Assembly: GCA_945877995.1 (NCBI GenBank)
Contig: CAMDXD010000197.1
Span: forward strand, 1 to 7,382
DNA length: 7,382 nt
Source: Bordetella parapertussis
GTDB taxonomy: Bacteria; Pseudomonadota; Gammaproteobacteria; Burkholderiales; CAIKXV01
Direction of reading: 5' to 3'
How positions within the stretch are numbered: the first letter of the stretch is position 1; every line of letters starts with the position of its first letter. Made by a program: the position numbers and the translations under genes. The notes under the pieces are model-generated. The model was not told where the DNA came from. It searched no databases and was given only the letters and a program-made list of their open reading frames with translations. Below, one piece after another: positions 5,841-7,382 of this stretch.

Positions 5841-6993
5841 GCCGCAGATTCCGGCGGCGATGCCGGGCGCCACCGGCCGCTCGCCGCTGGCGCAGGGCGC
5901 GCTGCTCGCGCTGGCTGCCGCGGCCCTGCTGCTCGCGCCGTTCCTGGTCGATGCGCTGCTCGGCCGTGCCTGGGTCCGCGTGCTCGACCTCGTCATGCTC
6001 TACACGATGCTCGCGCTCGGCTTGAACATCGTGGTCGGCTTCGCCGGCTTGCTCGACCTCGGCTACATCGCGTTCTTCGCCGTCGGTGCCTACCTGTATG
6101 CGTTGTGCGCCTCCCCGCACTTCGGTCTGCACCTGCCGTTCTGGCTGCTGCTGCCCGCGGCCGCCCTGGTCGCCGGGCTGTTCGGCGTGTTGCTCGGTGC
6201 ACCGACGCTGAAGCTGCGTGGCGACTACCTGGCGATCGTCACGCTGGGCTTCGGCGAGATCATCCGCATCTTCCTCAACAACATGAATGCGCCGTTCAAC
6301 CTCACCAATGGCCCGCAGGGCATCACGATGATCCGGCCGATCGAGGTTGCGGGCGTGTCGATGGCCAAGGCACATGCGATCGGCCCGCTGTCGATTCCTT
6401 CCCTGTACAACTACTATTACCTGTTCCTCGCGCTCACGCTGCTGGTGGTGTTCGTGTCGGCGCGGCTGCAGCATTCGCGCGTGGGCCGCGCCTGGGTCGC
6501 CATCCGCGAGGACGAATCCGCCGCCCGGGCGTCCGGCGTGAACACGCGCAACCTGAAGCTGCTCGCGTTCGCGATGGGCGCCAGCTTCGGCGGCGTCGCT
6601 GGCAGCCTGTACGCCAGCTTCCAGGGGTTCGTCAGTCCGGAGAGCTTCGGCCTGATGGAATCGATCATGGTGCTCTGCATGGTGGTGCTCGGCGGCATGG
6701 GGCACATCAGTGGCGTGGTGCTGGGCGCCGCGCTGCTGGTGACGCTGCCCGAGGCCCTGCGCTACATCGGCCCGCTCCAGCGCTGGCTGTTCGGGCAGGT
6801 GCACATCGAACCGTCCGACCTGCGGCTGCTGCTGTTCGGCGTGGCGCTCGTGGTGGTGATGCGCTGGCGGCCGGCGGGGCTCTGGCCCTCGGCAATCCGG
6901 CGCCGCGAATTCGCGGCGGCACGGGCCGCCGCAGGTAACGCGGCAACCGACTACCGCTCCGACGCCAGCGCCGGCAGGAGACCTGCACCGTGA
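5833..6993 (+). CDS. livM: Branched-chain amino acid ABC transporter permease LivM
   Basis: LivM is the second permease and pairs with LivH in the inner membrane. The 386-residue protein has a hydrophobic N-terminal half with MLALGLNIVVGFAGLLDLGY, the LRGDYLAIVTLGFGEIIRI signature from residue 128, and the ATPase-docking loop VGRAWVAIREDESAA from residue 217. It ends with RPAGLWPSAIRRRE and then a polar tail of roughly 28 residues. The GTG at 5833 overlaps the livH stop (TAG at 5838-5840), which suggests translational coupling, as no good ribosome binding site precedes it. An ATG at 5860 is an alternative start that would remove only nine residues before the first helix, so the exact start is open. 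The stop codon overlaps the livG start. Confidence 0.93.
   Translation: MPRPQIPAAMPGATGRSPLAQGALLALAAAALLLAPFLVDALLGRAWVRVLDLVMLYTMLALGLNIVVGFAGLLDLGYIAFFAVGAYLYALCASPHFGLHLPFWLLLPAAALVAGLFGVLLGAPTLKLRGDYLAIVTLGFGEIIRIFLNNMNAPFNLTNGPQGITMIRPIEVAGVSMAKAHAIGPLSIPSLYNYYYLFLALTLLVVFVSARLQHSRVGRAWVAIREDESAARASGVNTRNLKLLAFAMGASFGGVAGSLYASFQGFVSPESFGLMESIMVLCMVVLGGMGHISGVVLGAALLVTLPEALRYIGPLQRWLFGQVHIEPSDLRLLLFGVALVVVMRWRPAGLWPSAIRRREFAAARAAAGNAATDYRSDASAGRRPAP
6974..6986 (+). other. Small hairpin covering the livG ribosome binding site
   Basis: GCAGG at 6974-6978 pairs with CCTGC at 6982-6986 around an AGA loop. The livG Shine-Dalgarno AGGAG (6976-6980) lies within the stem and loop. Ribosomes finishing livM would melt it, so livG translation may depend on livM translation. 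The stem is only 5 bp, though all but one pair is G-C. Confidence 0.35.
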
Positions 6994-7382
6994 ACGCTGG
7001 GCCAGCGCCCCTGCTCGAGGTGCAGGGCATCAGCAAGGCGTTCGGCGGCGTGAAGGCACTTTCCGGCGTGTCGCTCGAGGTCGCCTGCGGATCGATCTAC
7101 GGGCTGATCGGGCCCAACGGCGCCGGCAAGACCACGCTGTTCAACGTGATCACCGGCTTCATCGCGCCCGATGCGGGCACCTGCACCCTGGACGGGCGGC
7201 GGCTGACCGGCGAGCCGGTGCACCGTGTGGTGCAACTGGGCGTTGCGCGCACGTTCCAGAACATCCGGCTGTTCCAGCAGATGAGCGTGCTCGAGAACGT
7301 GATGGTCGGCATGCACGCGCGCAGCACGGCCGGGGCGCTCGGCGCCGTGCTGCGCACACGCCGGGTACGCGCTGAAGAAGCC
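6990..7382 (+). CDS. livG: Branched-chain amino acid ABC transporter ATP-binding protein LivG, 3' end outside window
   Basis: LivG is one of the two cytoplasmic ATPases that power the Liv importer. Only the first 131 codons are present; the frame is open to the window edge. Visible parts are the N-terminal strand LLEVQGISKAFGGVKAL, the Walker A motif GPNGAGKTT at residues 41-49, and the Q-loop region ARTFQNIRLF with Q90, followed by MSVLENVMVGMH, which is characteristic of LivG. The ABC signature, Walker B and H-loop would lie beyond the window. The GTG at 6990 overlaps the livM TGA as GTGA and has AGGAG at 6976-6980 nine bases upstream. A livF gene would be expected next. Confidence 0.95.
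   Translation, partial: MNAGPAPLLEVQGISKAFGGVKALSGVSLEVACGSIYGLIGPNGAGKTTLFNVITGFIAPDAGTCTLDGRRLTGEPVHRVVQLGVARTFQNIRLFQQMSVLENVMVGMHARSTAGALGAVLRTRRVRAEEA

Noticed and set aside
1..7382. CRISPR array, insertion sequence, tRNA or phage/defence genes
   Set aside because: No spaced repeats, terminal inverted repeats with transposase, cloverleaf structures or relevant protein motifs were found; every sizeable stretch is explained by housekeeping genes.

Overview
This window looks like ordinary chromosome from a high-GC Gram-negative bacterium, most likely a betaproteobacterium. That placement is an inference from strongly G/C-biased third codon positions, a short 560-residue dihydroxy-acid dehydratase, a YcgR-type flagellar brake protein with an extra N-terminal domain, a small periplasmic c-type cytochrome and a branched-chain amino acid (HAAT/Liv) ABC transporter. 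All recognised genes lie on the + strand. I see no mobile element, tRNA, rRNA, CRISPR array or phage gene, and no clear evidence of a new multi-gene system. The interesting points are regulatory and gene-structural.

Layout. Bases 1-117 are the leader of ilvD. Bases 118-1800 encode IlvD, the Fe-S dehydratase of isoleucine/valine synthesis. Bases 1801-1923 hold a nested hairpin and then a good match to a flagellar sigma-28 (FliA) promoter, which sits just upstream of a PilZ/YcgR-like c-di-GMP receptor gene (1924-2880). A 140-base gap leads to a small secreted monohaem cytochrome c (3021-3371), which is closed by a clear intrinsic terminator. The rest is the 5' part of a liv operon: a lipoprotein-type substrate-binding protein with an Ala/Pro-rich C-terminal tail (3515-4831), a strong hairpin plus T-run, the LivH permease (4914-5840), the LivM permease (5833-6993) and the first 131 codons of the LivG ATPase (from 6990, running off the window).

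How the parts work together. IlvD makes the 2-keto acid precursors of isoleucine, valine and (indirectly) leucine, while the Liv proteins would import branched-chain or related amino acids, so two routes to the same pool lie within 2 kb. The liv genes are tightly packed: livH and livM overlap by 8 bases and livM and livG by 4 bases. In contrast, the binding-protein gene is separated from livH by a terminator-like hairpin. That is the expected arrangement for making much more binding protein than membrane complex. The livH reading frame has no ATG, GTG or TTG where the family N-terminus should be. The best start is an ATC codon placed 8 bases after a GGAG, giving exactly 308 residues.

The two genes between ilvD and liv (flagellar brake and cytochrome c) appear unrelated to amino acid metabolism.
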